A model generated the notes under the pieces. It made no database searches, had not been told where the DNA came from, and saw only the letters and a program-made list of their open reading frames with translations. Source: Bacillus ectoiniformans (GTDB lineage Bacteria > Bacillota > Bacilli > Bacillales > Domibacillaceae). From it: 59,468 bases of DNA. The stretch spans positions 1 to 59,468 of the forward strand of contig NZ_JAFBES010000015.1 of assembly GCF_016908875.1 (NCBI RefSeq), given 5' to 3'. Shown here piece by piece: positions 45,103 to 54,085 of this stretch; the stretch's first letter is position 1, and every line of letters begins with the position of its first letter. The translations under genes and the position numbers were made by a program.

Positions 45103-45549
45103 TCAATTTAACAATAATTCTTTTTTAACCGGCTTTAACCAACCATAATTCTTCCGCTCAAAATCCACAGCAAATAGACAGTCATCCAATTTTTTTAATG
45201 CGTGGAAGATCACAGCCTCTGTTTCGTAACTTCCTAATGCTTGTAATAATAAGGACTTAGGCTGCAAATACAAGATCGCTTCACCTTTTCCGTTTGAAAG
45301 CTGCAATTTAAATGATCCATCATCTGCCTTACGAATACGGTTGCTTTCTGCCAGAGAGTGCAATAAGATATTTTCGATCGCTTCGACCTCAAACCTTTTT
45401 GTAATATAACAAATTTGTTTATCAACAATTGTTTGTTTTTCATTTTCTGATGAACAGCCATCGAAAAACAGCTGATAGAAGTTCCGTTCTCTTCCATAGA
45501 AATAGTTAGCAAACTCTTCGCGGATCCAGTAAATCTGATAGCTTCTCAT
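45103..45549 (-). CDS. sirA: Sporulation inhibitor of replication SirA
   Basis: A 148-residue protein that in B. subtilis binds the DnaA domain I and stops new replication rounds when Spo0A is active. The start MRSYQIYWIREEFANYFYGRE and the region ICYITKRFEVEAIENILLH match SirA/YneE. GGGAGGAAAGG precedes the ATG. Upstream, Spo0A-box-like sites fit the known control of sirA by Spo0A. Confidence 0.9.
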   Translation of the reverse strand: MRSYQIYWIREEFANYFYGRERNFYQLFFDGCSSENEKQTIVDKQICYITKRFEVEAIENILLHSLAESNRIRKADDGSFKLQLSNGKGEAILYLQPKSLLLQALGSYETEAVIFHALKKLDDCLFAVDFERKNYGWLKPVKKELLLN

Positions 45550-45608
45550 TACCTTTCCTCCCTGCTTACTTGTCTCATTTCATTATAAAGAAACGCTTGT
45601 ACCAAACC

Positions 45609-45647
45609 TGTTGAAGCTTGAAAAAAATCCTCACTAGTTTTGTCGAT
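45609..45647. promoter_or_regulatory. Spo0A-box-like sites upstream of sirA
   Basis: TTTGTCGAT (45639-45647) and TGTTGAA (45609-45615) each differ by one base from TTTGTCGAA or its core TGTCGAA, and lie 60-100 bases upstream of the sirA start. Confidence 0.45.
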
Positions 45648-45660
45648 TAGGCATAAACAG

Positions 45661-45697
45661 AAAAAAGCCGTTAAAGAGAGGAAGCCTCTTTAACGGC
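45661..45697 (-). terminator. Terminator of tkt
   Basis: Stem gccgttaaagag/ctctttaacggc around a short loop (45667-45697), followed by T6 on the minus strand. Confidence 0.92.
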
Positions 45698-45706
45698 AAC
45701 AGTTAT

Positions 45707-47713
45707 TTATTTATCTAATAATGCTTTTGTGCGTGTCACAACATGCTCAACAGTGAAACCATATTCTTTCATAATCGTTTCACCAGGTGCAGAAGCACCG
45801 AATTGATCAATGGCAATAATATCTCCTTCATCACCTGTATAACGTTCCCAGCCCATTGATGAACCCATTTCAATGGCAAGTCGTTTCTTCACATCTGTTG
45901 GAAGAACAGACTGTTTGTACTCTTTATCCTGCTTTTCAAAACGATCCCATGAAGGCATGCTTACTACTGATGCATGAACACCCTCTTGCAGAAGTGCCGC
46001 TTGGGCTTCAATTGCTAAATTCACTTCAGAACCAGTAGCAAGAAGCAGCAAGTCCGCTGTTTCTTTTTCAGCAGGCGAGATTACATAAGCTCCTTTAGAA
46101 ACCCCTTCTGCTGCTTTATCCGCTGAACCTTTCATTGTTGGAAGGTTTTGTCGCGTAAGAACTAAAGCTGTTGGCGTTGACTTAGAGCTTACAGCCAACT
46201 TCCATGCTGCCGCTGTTTCGTTGCCATCTGCAGGACGGATGACAGATAGATTAGGCATTGTACGTAAGGAAGCAAGCTGTTCAACAGGCTCATGTGTCGG
46301 GCCGTCCTCACCTACTGCAATGCTGTCATGTGTAAATACATACGTTACTGGCAAGCCCATAAGAGCAGCTAAACGAATGGCTGGACGCAGGTAATCCGAA
46401 AATACAAAGAATGTACCTCCAAATACTTGTAACCCGCCATGCAAGGCCATTCCATTCATAGCCGCTCCCATGGCAAATTCACGCACGCCAAACCAAATGT
46501 TTCGACCTTCATAAGAACCTGGCAGGAAATCCTGCGTATTCTTAATATCTGTTTTGTTTGATCCGGCAAGGTCCGCAGACCCCCCGATAAATGTCGGAAG
46601 ATTTTTAGCAATAGCATTCAACACTTCACCAGAAGATGCGCGGCTTGCCAAGCTTTTTCCTTCTTCATAAACTGGAATATCTTGATCCCAGCCTTCAGTT
46701 AAGTCTCCTTTAATTGCCTTTTCAAGCTGAGCAGCTAATTCTGGATGCTGCTGTTTGTAGTCAGCAAATAAATGATTCCAAGCCTTTTCCTTTTTATCTC
46801 CCTCTTGTACCATCCGCTCTTCAAAACGGCTGTATACTTCAGAAGGCACATGGAAATCTTCTTCAAACGTCCATTTATAGTACTCTTTCGTCAGCTTCAT
46901 TTCATCTTCGCCAAGCGGTGCTCCATGAACATCAGACTTGCCAGATTTATTCGGAGAGCCATAACCGATCACCGTTTTCACTTCGATCATTGTTGGACGA
47001 GTTTCATCTGTTTTTGCCTCTTCAATTGCTTTAGCAATCTCATCAAGGTTATTTCCGTCTTCTACTTTAATATATTGCCATCCGTAAGCTTTAAAACGGT
47101 CTTCAATGCTTTCAGAGAAAGATTTGTTTAATTCTCCGTCTAGGGTGATGTCATTGGAATCGTATAAAACGACCAAGCGGCCTAATTGCAGATGCGCAGC
47201 CAATGATGCAGCTTCTGAAGCCACACCTTCCATTAAATCGCCATCTCCGCAAAGACTGTATGTATAATGATTAACCACTTCAAAATTGTCTTTATTATAA
47301 GTAGCAGCTAAATGACGTTCTGCCATAGCCATTCCCACAGACATGGCAATACCTTGTCCTAGTGGTCCTGTTGTAGCTTCTACACCTTTTGTATGCCCAT
47401 ACTCAGGGTGACCTGGTGTTTTACTTCCCCATTGACGGAAATTTTTAATCTCCTCCATAGACAAGTCATAACCAGATAGATGAAGCAAGCTGTATAATAG
47501 CATGGAACCGTGTCCTGCAGAAAGTACAAAACGGTCACGATTAAACCATTCAGGGTTTTTAGGATTATGATTTAAAAACTGGCTCCATAGAGTATAGGCC
47601 ATCGGTGCAGCGCCCATAGGCAATCCTGGGTGTCCGGAATTCGCTTTTTCAATCGCATCAATAGATAATGTACGAATTGTATTTACAGCAAGTTGATCTA
47701 CTTTATCAAACAT
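45707..47713 (-). CDS. tkt: Transketolase
   Basis: Thiamine-diphosphate enzyme of the pentose phosphate pathway that moves two-carbon units between sugar phosphates. The 668-residue sequence has [14 protein letters not shown], the TPP motif [15 protein letters not shown] ... [11 protein letters not shown], and the C-terminal [20 protein letters not shown] block. Start is ATG 47713 after AAAGGA; an in-frame TTG two codons up is less likely. A TTTGTCGAA box lies in the promoter region. Confidence 0.97.
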   Translation of the reverse strand: MFDKVDQLAVNTIRTLSIDAIEKANSGHPGLPMGAAPMAYTLWSQFLNHNPKNPEWFNRDRFVLSAGHGSMLLYSLLHLSGYDLSMEEIKNFRQWGSKTPGHPEYGHTKGVEATTGPLGQGIAMSVGMAMAERHLAATYNKDNFEVVNHYTYSLCGDGDLMEGVASEAASLAAHLQLGRLVVLYDSNDITLDGELNKSFSESIEDRFKAYGWQYIKVEDGNNLDEIAKAIEEAKTDETRPTMIEVKTVIGYGSPNKSGKSDVHGAPLGEDEMKLTKEYYKWTFEEDFHVPSEVYSRFEERMVQEGDKKEKAWNHLFADYKQQHPELAAQLEKAIKGDLTEGWDQDIPVYEEGKSLASRASSGEVLNAIAKNLPTFIGGSADLAGSNKTDIKNTQDFLPGSYEGRNIWFGVREFAMGAAMNGMALHGGLQVFGGTFFVFSDYLRPAIRLAALMGLPVTYVFTHDSIAVGEDGPTHEPVEQLASLRTMPNLSVIRPADGNETAAAWKLAVSSKSTPTALVLTRQNLPTMKGSADKAAEGVSKGAYVISPAEKETADLLLLATGSEVNLAIEAQAALLQEGVHASVVSMPSWDRFEKQDKEYKQSVLPTDVKKRLAIEMGSSMGWERYTGDEGDIIAIDQFGASAPGETIMKEYGFTVEHVVTRTKALLDK

Positions 47714-47763
47714 TGGCAAACATCCTTTCCAACTATATAGTGTACAACCTAATATTATAGGTC

Positions 47764-47772
47764 TTTGTCGAA
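47764..47772 (+). promoter_or_regulatory. Spo0A box upstream of tkt
   Basis: TTTGTCGAA is an exact 0A box within the tkt upstream region, next to two TATAAT-like sequences read on the minus strand. Whether it is functional is not shown. Confidence 0.4.
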
Positions 47773-47861
47773 TTATACAAGAAATGTGTAAGAAAGCCGA
47801 GTGATTGACAGAAAAAATAAAATTTTTTTAAAACATACGGATTTTTTACCGTAAAACAAAG

Positions 47862-47888
47862 AAAAAACCAAGAAATTTTTCTTGGTTT
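47862..47888 (-). terminator. Terminator of ynzC
   Basis: Stem aaccaagaa/ttcttggtt with a short A/T loop, followed by T6 on the minus strand. Confidence 0.88.
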
Positions 47889-47893
47889 AAAGT

Positions 47894-48127
47894 TTAATGC
47901 ATTTTCTTTTTCTGCTGAATGTCTTTTACCTTTTTAGGGGTGACTTCATTTCCATTAGGGTCAAATATACGTACAGTTTCTACTGTGTTTTTCATTGAAG
48001 AGCGAAAAGACTTCAGATATTCCTGACGAAGGTTCTGCTGTTCCTGCTTCTCTTCTTTATTTAAGCCTCTAGATTTAGAAAGCTTGGACAATTCATTAAT
48101 TCGGGCAATTTTTTCTGGGGAAAGCAT
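47894..48127 (-). CDS. ynzC: YnzC (DUF896) small protein
   Basis: A 77-residue helical protein with the DUF896 pattern ARINELSKLSKSRGLNKEEKQEQQNLRQEYLKSFR. It belongs to the SOS-linked cluster behind yneA and yneB in Bacillus; its molecular role is unknown. AAAGGAG precedes ATG 48127, so the longer open frame is not used. Confidence 0.93.
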   Translation of the reverse strand: MLSPEKIARINELSKLSKSRGLNKEEKQEQQNLRQEYLKSFRSSMKNTVETVRIFDPNGNEVTPKKVKDIQQKKKMH

Positions 48128-48169
48128 ATATTCTACTCCTTTTGTAACCATCATTATGGTCATGTTACT

Positions 48170-48199
48170 AAAAAATAAAGAACCAGGCAAGAACCTTGC

Positions 48200-48201
<2 letters not shown>
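48170..48201 (-). terminator. Hairpin at the end of yneB
   Basis: Stem aggcaag/cttgcct (48185-48191/48195-48201) overlaps the yneB stop and is followed on the minus strand by T-rich sequence. It may partly separate ynzC from yneAB. Confidence 0.55.
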
Positions 48202-48871
<670 letters not shown>

Positions 48872-48876
48872 CTATA

Positions 48877-49194
48877 TTACTCCTCATTATAAGCCATTTG
48901 CCTGCCGCCTTGCTGCGCAGAAGGATCAATGGGAATGATTAATTCATCTCCCGGTTTTATTAAAGTTGTGTAAAGATGATTCTTCTTTTGCACCCAAGCT
49001 ATAAACTCTTCCTTATTCATTTCGCTGCCATCATTATATTGATCAGCTAATGTCCATAATGTATCGCCTTCCTGAACAAAGATCTGCGTGTAATCTCCAT
49101 CTTCACTTAGACTAAAGATCAAAAACATTCCTGCTATAAATGAAACTGCCATAAATAATAGCACAAAAGAGTAGTTTTTTAGTAGATTTTCCAT
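48877..49194 (-). CDS. yneA: SOS cell-division suppressor YneA
   Basis: A 105-residue protein with an N-terminal membrane helix (NYSFVLLFMAVSFIAGMFLIFSL) and an extracellular LysM domain (FVQEGDTLWTLADQYNDG). It blocks septation during DNA damage and is controlled by LexA. GGAGAG precedes ATG 49194. Three LexA boxes are shared with lexA in the divergent gap. Confidence 0.94.
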   Translation of the reverse strand: MENLLKNYSFVLLFMAVSFIAGMFLIFSLSEDGDYTQIFVQEGDTLWTLADQYNDGSEMNKEEFIAWVQKKNHLYTTLIKPGDELIIPIDPSAQQGGRQMAYNEE

Positions 49195-49211
49195 CAAGAT
49201 CTCTCCTCGAG

Positions 49212-49225
49212 CGAATATTTGTTCG
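49212..49225. promoter_or_regulatory. LexA (SOS) box 1
   Basis: CGAATATTTGTTCG, one mismatch from CGAAC-N4-GTTCG, nearest the yneA start. Confidence 0.9.
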
Positions 49226-49243
49226 TAATTTGTCGTTAAATAT

Positions 49244-49272
49244 ATTGTATGACGAACATTCGTTTGTGTCAA
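49244..49272 (-). promoter_or_regulatory. yneA promoter
   Basis: On the minus strand TTGACA (49272-49267), 17-base spacer, TACAAT (49249-49244). LexA box 2 lies inside the spacer, so bound LexA blocks polymerase. Confidence 0.85.
49253..49266. promoter_or_regulatory. LexA (SOS) box 2
   Basis: CGAACATTCGTTTG, one mismatch from consensus, inside the yneA promoter spacer. Confidence 0.9.
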
Positions 49273-49280
49273 CAATTATT

Positions 49281-49294
49281 CGAACTTATGTTTG
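49281..49294. promoter_or_regulatory. LexA (SOS) box 3
   Basis: CGAACTTATGTTTG, one mismatch from consensus, overlapping the lexA -35 box. Confidence 0.9.
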
Positions 49295-49320
49295 TATCGT
49301 AAAATTGTGCATGTTATAAT
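49292..49320 (+). promoter_or_regulatory. lexA promoter
   Basis: TTGTAT (49292-49297), 17-base spacer, TATAAT (49315-49320). LexA box 3 overlaps the -35, giving autorepression. Confidence 0.82.
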
Positions 49321-49353
49321 ACAACAAAGAGACAAAACTAAGAGGTGCAAATT

Positions 49354-49971
49354 ATGACTAAGTTATCTAAAAGACAGCAGGATATACTTGATTTTATTAA
49401 AGACGAAGTCAGAGCCAAAGGCTATCCTCCATCCGTTCGGGAAATAGGTGAAGCTGTGGGTCTTGCTTCTAGTTCAACTGTTCATGGCCATCTTGCCCGG
49501 CTTGAAAGCAAAGGGCTTATTCGCCGCGACCCTACAAAACCTCGGGCGATTGAAATTCTAGAATTAGATGATTCCATCCCTCGCCAAAACGTAGTTAATG
49601 TTCCGCTCGTAGGAAAAGTGACAGCTGGCACACCGATCACAGCGGTGGAGAATGTGGAAGAATTCTTTCCTTTGCCTGAACGTTTAGCTCCTGCCGATGA
49701 CCAGGTTTTCATGCTCGAAATCATGGGGGACAGTATGATTGAAGCGGGAATTCTTAATGGTGATTATGTGGTTGTGCGCCAGCAGCAAACGGCTAAAAAT
49801 GGCGATATCGTTGTAGCCATGACCGAAGATGATGAAGCGACTGTGAAACGATTCTTTAAAGAGTCTGACTTCATCCGTCTGCAGCCTGAAAACTCATCCA
49901 TGGAACCTATTATCCTTCATAATGTAACGATTCTAGGGAAAGTGATCGGCGTCTACCGCCAAGTTCATTAA
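49354..49971 (+). CDS. lexA: SOS repressor LexA
   Basis: A 205-residue repressor. The winged helix-turn-helix is at the N-terminus ([24 protein letters not shown]). The self-cleavage site is Ala91-Gly92 (VTAGTP), with catalytic Ser127 (MGDSM) and Lys165 (VKRFF). RecA filament triggers cleavage. ATG 49354 follows AGAGGTG, whose GTG is the alternative upstream start. Divergent from yneA with shared operators. Confidence 0.98.
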   Translation: MTKLSKRQQDILDFIKDEVRAKGYPPSVREIGEAVGLASSSTVHGHLARLESKGLIRRDPTKPRAIEILELDDSIPRQNVVNVPLVGKVTAGTPITAVENVEEFFPLPERLAPADDQVFMLEIMGDSMIEAGILNGDYVVVRQQQTAKNGDIVVAMTEDDEATVKRFFKESDFIRLQPENSSMEPIILHNVTILGKVIGVYRQVH

Positions 49972-50024
49972 TCTATAGAATCCTATATTCATAGTTATGC
50001 AGCTCGATTTGACAGTATGATAAA

Positions 50025-50076
50025 AAACTTCCTTAGAGCCTTATTGATTTAATTTAGGCTGTAAGGAAGTTTTTGT
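50025..50076 (+). terminator. Terminator of lexA
   Basis: Arms aaacttcctta/taaggaagttt (50025-50035/50062-50072) with inner pairing agcct/aggct, followed by TTTG-rich sequence. Confidence 0.85.
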
Positions 50077-50108
50077 TTGCGGCCATTTAGGGGGTGTAAA
50101 ACTATCTT

Positions 50109-50567
50109 CTATTCTAGTATTTTTTCATAACAATCGACTGCTTTTCCTTCCCACTGGCTTGTTCCATAACGTATAAAACCCATTTTACCCCAAAAAACTT
50201 TTGCCTCTTCATTCGTCTGCAGCACACCAAGACGAATCTTTCCTATCCGTTCATTTCTCAATTTTTCTTCAAAGACATTGTAAGCCCTTTTCCCATACCC
50301 TTTATAATGATCGCTGCCTTTGATCATCAGCAATCCGAGCCAGGGTGTCTGATCTTTATGGTTATATTTTAGATAATCTATCACTCCCACCCATTGATGA
50401 TCTCTCTTAATTAGATAACTTTCTGTTGTATCATTCATCAATTCTTTGCGGACCTCGTCCAACGTTCTCGTAAAGCTGCCATTTTCTAAATAGTTATATT
50501 CCTGGTTCGAGTTGATTATTTCTGCTGCTGCCTCAATGTTCATTTCATGAATGGGTACTAGCTTCAA
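50109..50567 (-). CDS. GNAT-family N-acetyltransferase
   Basis: A 152-residue acetyltransferase. The acetyl-CoA binding region is YKGYGKRAYNVFEEKLR, followed by IRLGVLQTNEEAKVFWGKMGFIRYG, typical of GNAT motif A and B. The substrate is unknown. The start is TTG 50567 with GGGAGG upstream; no ATG fits. It is a single gene convergent to lexA. Confidence 0.85.
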   Translation of the reverse strand: MKLVPIHEMNIEAAAEIINSNQEYNYLENGSFTRTLDEVRKELMNDTTESYLIKRDHQWVGVIDYLKYNHKDQTPWLGLLMIKGSDHYKGYGKRAYNVFEEKLRNERIGKIRLGVLQTNEEAKVFWGKMGFIRYGTSQWEGKAVDCYEKILE

Positions 50568-50759
50568 TTCATCTGACCTCCCTCATAAAATTTTTTCTAT
50601 TCGTTTAATTTATTCGATATCCTTGTATTTGTAAAATCGGCATATAATATGATGCTCTAACTTTAAGTCTATTGTCTAAATAAAAAGTCCTATACAGCCG
50701 TTTTTATTATTGTTAAGATAATGGATGGAAGAAATGGAAGTTTCATGGAGTATAAGGGG

Positions 50760-52331
50760 ATGAAAGAGTCAATTATGTTTGTAAAAAAAGGAGTTAAACT
50801 CCAGCTGGCTATCAGTATGTTAGTGATTATGACGGTCCTCATAACAACGATGGTCAATTGGTATTCTGCAACCAAGGCACTTGATGAAACATTAAGTGCG
50901 AAATATCTTGAGAGCAACTATAATTATGCGAATAAATTATCATTAAGCACGAGAGACTTATTAAATTATATGCAAGCCAATATCAATGCTATTGCAAAAA
51001 GCACAGGGGTTCATGGCTTAAGCCAAGATGATTTAGATACATGGCATTCTGCAAACGGGCATCAATTTAATTCCTTGTTTTTATTAGATGATGACGGATA
51101 TATTCAGTTAATCAGCCCTTCTAAAGTTCAATATAAAAACGGAACCCTCGTTTCAACCGGCATGAAAATTCAATCAGATACCATTAAAAAAGCTCTTACG
51201 GTGAAAAAGCCTTTTATTTCTGAACCGTATCAGGCCACTTCTGGTCAACTAATTATGCTTATTTCCGCTCCTGTTTTTGATAAAAGCGGTACCTATCAGG
51301 GACTGATCGGAGGAACCATTCATATCGAGAGCGATAACGTGATCAGAAACACATTAAACAATCATGAATATGAAGATGGTTCATATGTATATGTTGTTGA
51401 TAAAAACGGCCGAATTATCTATCATCCGGACCCAGCACGCATTAACGATATTGTGGAATCAAATAAAGCGATCAATCTGCTAAAAAAAGGGAAAAGCGGC
51501 TACTCACAATTGGAAAACAGTGAGGGAAAAGAATTTTTCGCCGGTTACAAGTATGAAGAAACGCTGGGATGGGGCATTGTTTCGCAAACAGCTGTCTCGG
51601 TTATAAATGAGCCTTTACTTAACTTGTTAAAGAAAATGATTTGGCAATCACTTCCACTCTTGCTGATCACTCTCATGTGCGCAGGATTACTTGTACGAAA
51701 TATTACGAAACCATTAAATACATTAGCCAAATATTCTGAGGATGCCATGAGCAGTCAAAAGCCTTCTTTTGATCAGCCAAGAATTCTAAAACCATCTTAT
51801 ATTTATGAGGTAAATCAGCTTTCTTCTCAAGTCGATAACCATATTAAAATGCTAAATACTGAAATACAAATTGATGGATTAACAGAGTTAGCCAACCGAA
51901 AATCATTCGATTTTGTAATTAAAAAATGGATGGATGAAAAGACGAGGTTTTCACTAATTTTGTTAGATATTGATAATTTCAAGCAAATTAATGATCAATA
52001 CGGCCATTTAACTGGAGATGACGTGTTGAAGTTTTTGTCTTCTGTTATGAGCAAAAAAGCCAGTTCCGATGATCTGTGTTTTAGATATGGCGGTGAAGAA
52101 TTTGGCTTACTGCTTCAATCACAAGAAGCGGATAATGCAATAGAACTTGCTGAACAACTGCGTCAAGAAGTGGCAGCACGCATTAGCCCTACCGGAAAGC
52201 CGATTACGATTTCAATTGGTGTTGCCACTTATCAAGAGACAGATTTAGAACCATACTCCATTGTTGAAAGAGCAGATGCTGCACTTTATCAATCGAAGCG
52301 CGATGGAAAAAACAAAGTTTCTTTTCTATAA
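50760..52331 (+). CDS. Membrane diguanylate cyclase (Cache-HAMP-GGDEF)
   Basis: Synthesises the second messenger cyclic di-GMP. An N-terminal membrane helix (LQLAISMLVIMTVLITTMV) precedes an extracellular Cache-type sensor (about 45-280), a second helix, a HAMP linker (RNITKPLNTLAKYSEDAM) and a C-terminal GGDEF domain with DGLTELANRKSFD, DIDNFKQINDQYGHLTGD and RYGGEEFGLL. The Arg of the upstream RxxD inhibitory site is not seen (SSDD stands there), so product inhibition may be absent. The start is 50760 or the ATG at 50775; the site AAGGGG is close to the first. The IS element lies 15 bases downstream. Confidence 0.88.
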   Translation: MKESIMFVKKGVKLQLAISMLVIMTVLITTMVNWYSATKALDETLSAKYLESNYNYANKLSLSTRDLLNYMQANINAIAKSTGVHGLSQDDLDTWHSANGHQFNSLFLLDDDGYIQLISPSKVQYKNGTLVSTGMKIQSDTIKKALTVKKPFISEPYQATSGQLIMLISAPVFDKSGTYQGLIGGTIHIESDNVIRNTLNNHEYEDGSYVYVVDKNGRIIYHPDPARINDIVESNKAINLLKKGKSGYSQLENSEGKEFFAGYKYEETLGWGIVSQTAVSVINEPLLNLLKKMIWQSLPLLLITLMCAGLLVRNITKPLNTLAKYSEDAMSSQKPSFDQPRILKPSYIYEVNQLSSQVDNHIKMLNTEIQIDGLTELANRKSFDFVIKKWMDEKTRFSLILLDIDNFKQINDQYGHLTGDDVLKFLSSVMSKKASSDDLCFRYGGEEFGLLLQSQEADNAIELAEQLRQEVAARISPTGKPITISIGVATYQETDLEPYSIVERADAALYQSKRDGKNKVSFL

Positions 52332-52345
52332 TATTTACGCTAAGA

Positions 52346-52381
52346 AAAACCCCTTGAAGCCTCTGCGAGGACGCTGAAAAA
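52346..52381 (+). repeat. Left terminal inverted repeat of the IS
   Basis: AAAACCCCTTGA at the edge and CTGAAAAA at 52374-52381. The 9-mer AGCCTCTGC lies between them. Confidence 0.8.
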
Positions 52382-52420
52382 CTTACGTTTTTAATATGGC
52401 ACGGCTGTAAATAGACGAAA

Positions 52421-52465
52421 AAAAGCAACTTCCCCTCCGGAAATGGGAGGAAGTTGCTTTTTTCT
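52421..52465 (-). terminator. Hairpin/terminator inside the left IS end
   Basis: Arms of aaaagcaacttcc and ggaagttgctttt around a short loop, followed by T-rich sequence on both strands. It lies just past the transposase stop. Confidence 0.82.
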
Positions 52466-52476
52466 TTGCCTATTTC

Positions 52477-53938
52477 TTACCCTTTTTCATTTAGTAGCTT
52501 TATAATTCTTTTGAGATTGACCGCAAATATGGTGGTGGCTCCCTGAATTTGCATTCCAAATAAACCCGCACCGATGGATTTTTCATAGCCATGCGCGTGT
52601 TTTAGTTCGCTATTTTTCGCTTCAATTTTATAACGGGTTTTTGCCAGGGCTTTAAATCTTTCTGTGTTTTGGAAAGCTTCCTGATCAATATGTTCAGTCG
52701 ACTTAAGCGTGATTGAATAGGACTTGGTTCTGGCACCTTCTTTATAACATCCCTCACTAAAAGGACAGATTTTGCATTTTGCAGTATCAAAAAAGTACTT
52801 AATCCTAGCGTTTTTACCTTGTCCTCTTCTTTCATCATGTTGTTTGTGGATCGCCATATGTCCAGCCTTACATACATACATTCCTGCATCTTTATTAAAT
52901 TGAAATTCATCTTCTTTTGTCCGTAAACCATGTGTGACATTAGGATGTAATTTGGATACTAATTCCAATTTATTTTCTTTGGTAAGAAGAATATTCTCTT
53001 TTTCAGAATAAGCCGTATCCCCAATAACCGTGTCTATTTCCATACCTGTCGCTAGAGTCTTTTCAATTAGTTCCCCCAGGTATTTACCGTCACTTTTTTC
53101 GCCTGTTGTTACAACTGCCGCGGTGATCACCCTTTCGTCGCTCATTGCGAGATGAGTTTTGTACCCAAAGAAAGAAGAATCTGCATCTTTATGTCCTACC
53201 CGTGCATCTGGATCCGTTGAATAGTGTAGTTGTTCGGTGTAGTCTTCTACCACTTCTTTTAAGACATTTAATTTTTCTTTAACGGAAGGAATTTCTGAAA
53301 TTCTAGGTTCTGATTCAACGACGGAAATAACCTGACGACAATAATCCAGCTCATCTTTCACCTCATTAGAAGAGGTTTTCGGGGGGGAATTTCTCTTTCA
53401 TGGATTCATCTATTTGATAAGTAGCTTTACGTACATTCTTAGTTTTTTCTTGTAAAAATTCTTTCGGTGACTTGTGATTATAACGTGCTTTTGTATGTGT
53501 GGCATCTAAGATAATGCTTTTACTTTTAATAGTTTCTTTCTCCAGCGCAATCTCAACGCTCTTATTAATAAGCATGTCCATTAAACCCACATCTTGAAGA
53601 CGGAGCTTACGAAATTTCGTTAAAGAACTTGGGTTAATGACGGAATCCTCCGGTGCCATCCCAAGGAAATATTTAAAGGACATATCATATTTAGAACGTT
53701 CTACTACATCGACATCCGATAAATCAAAAATTGATTTTAGTAATAAATATTTAAACATACGAATCGGTGGCACTGCATTGCGGCCATTATCAAGGCAATA
53801 TTTCGTGTTCAATTCTTCAAGGATAAAGGTAAAATCTACAAGTTCATTGATTTGACGAAGCATATTATCTTTTGGCACAACAATGTCGTATATAGCCATA
53901 AATGGGCTAAGAGTGAGCGTTTCTTGATTGGAAATCAT
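52477..53938 (-). pseudogene. IS1182-family transposase, frame broken in a C7 run
   Basis: DDE transposase in two frames. The N-terminal part (53366-53938, 190 aa) begins MISNQETLTLSPFMAIYDIV and contains the first Asp in IILDATHTKARYN. The C-terminal part (52477-53361, 294 aa) contains the second Asp in VIGDTAYSEKEN, a Cys cluster (CKICPFSEGC) and the Glu region YKIEAKNSELKHAHG. The break falls in seven consecutive C (minus strand) at 53381-53387; with six C the frame would continue FPPKTSSNEVKDELDYC. It may be a real mutation, a sequencing error or programmed slippage. AGGTGG precedes the ATG. Confidence 0.85.
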
Positions 53939-53984
53939 TTAAATACCACCTACATACATTTGATAGAACTATTATAAAACAAAA

Positions 53985-54025
53985 AAGCAGCTGAAAGTTC
54001 GAATGAATCGAACTTTCAGCTGCTT
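53985..54025 (-). terminator. Insulating hairpin upstream of the transposase
   Basis: Eighteen-base perfect stem (53985-54002/54008-54025) with a 5-base loop, followed by T6 on the minus strand, placed between glnA and the transposase start. It would stop readthrough from glnA. Confidence 0.85.
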
Positions 54026-54042
54026 GATTATAACTAATAGAC

Positions 54043-54078
54043 TTTTTCAGTGGCTTCAGCCTCTGCTCAAGGGGTTTT
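54043..54078 (-). repeat. Right terminal inverted repeat of the IS
   Basis: On the minus strand it reads AAAACCCCTTGA from 54078 inwards and CTGAAAAA near 54050-54043, matching the left end. The 9-mer AGCCTCTGC is present in the same plus-strand orientation as in the left repeat. Confidence 0.8.
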
Positions 54079-54085
54079 ACCTATA

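Larger units (their letters stand above)
52346..54078 (-). mobile_element. IS1182-family insertion sequence (about 1.73 kb)
   Basis: Terminal inverted repeats read inward from both ends as AAAACCCCTTGA, 16 variable bases, then CTGAAAAA, at 52346-52381 and 54043-54078. One transposase, split into two frames, fills the interior on the minus strand. Hairpins stand near both ends. The element lies between the 3' ends of the convergent diguanylate cyclase gene and glnA, disrupting neither frame. I see no clear target-site duplication; exact ends may differ by a few bases. Confidence 0.85.
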
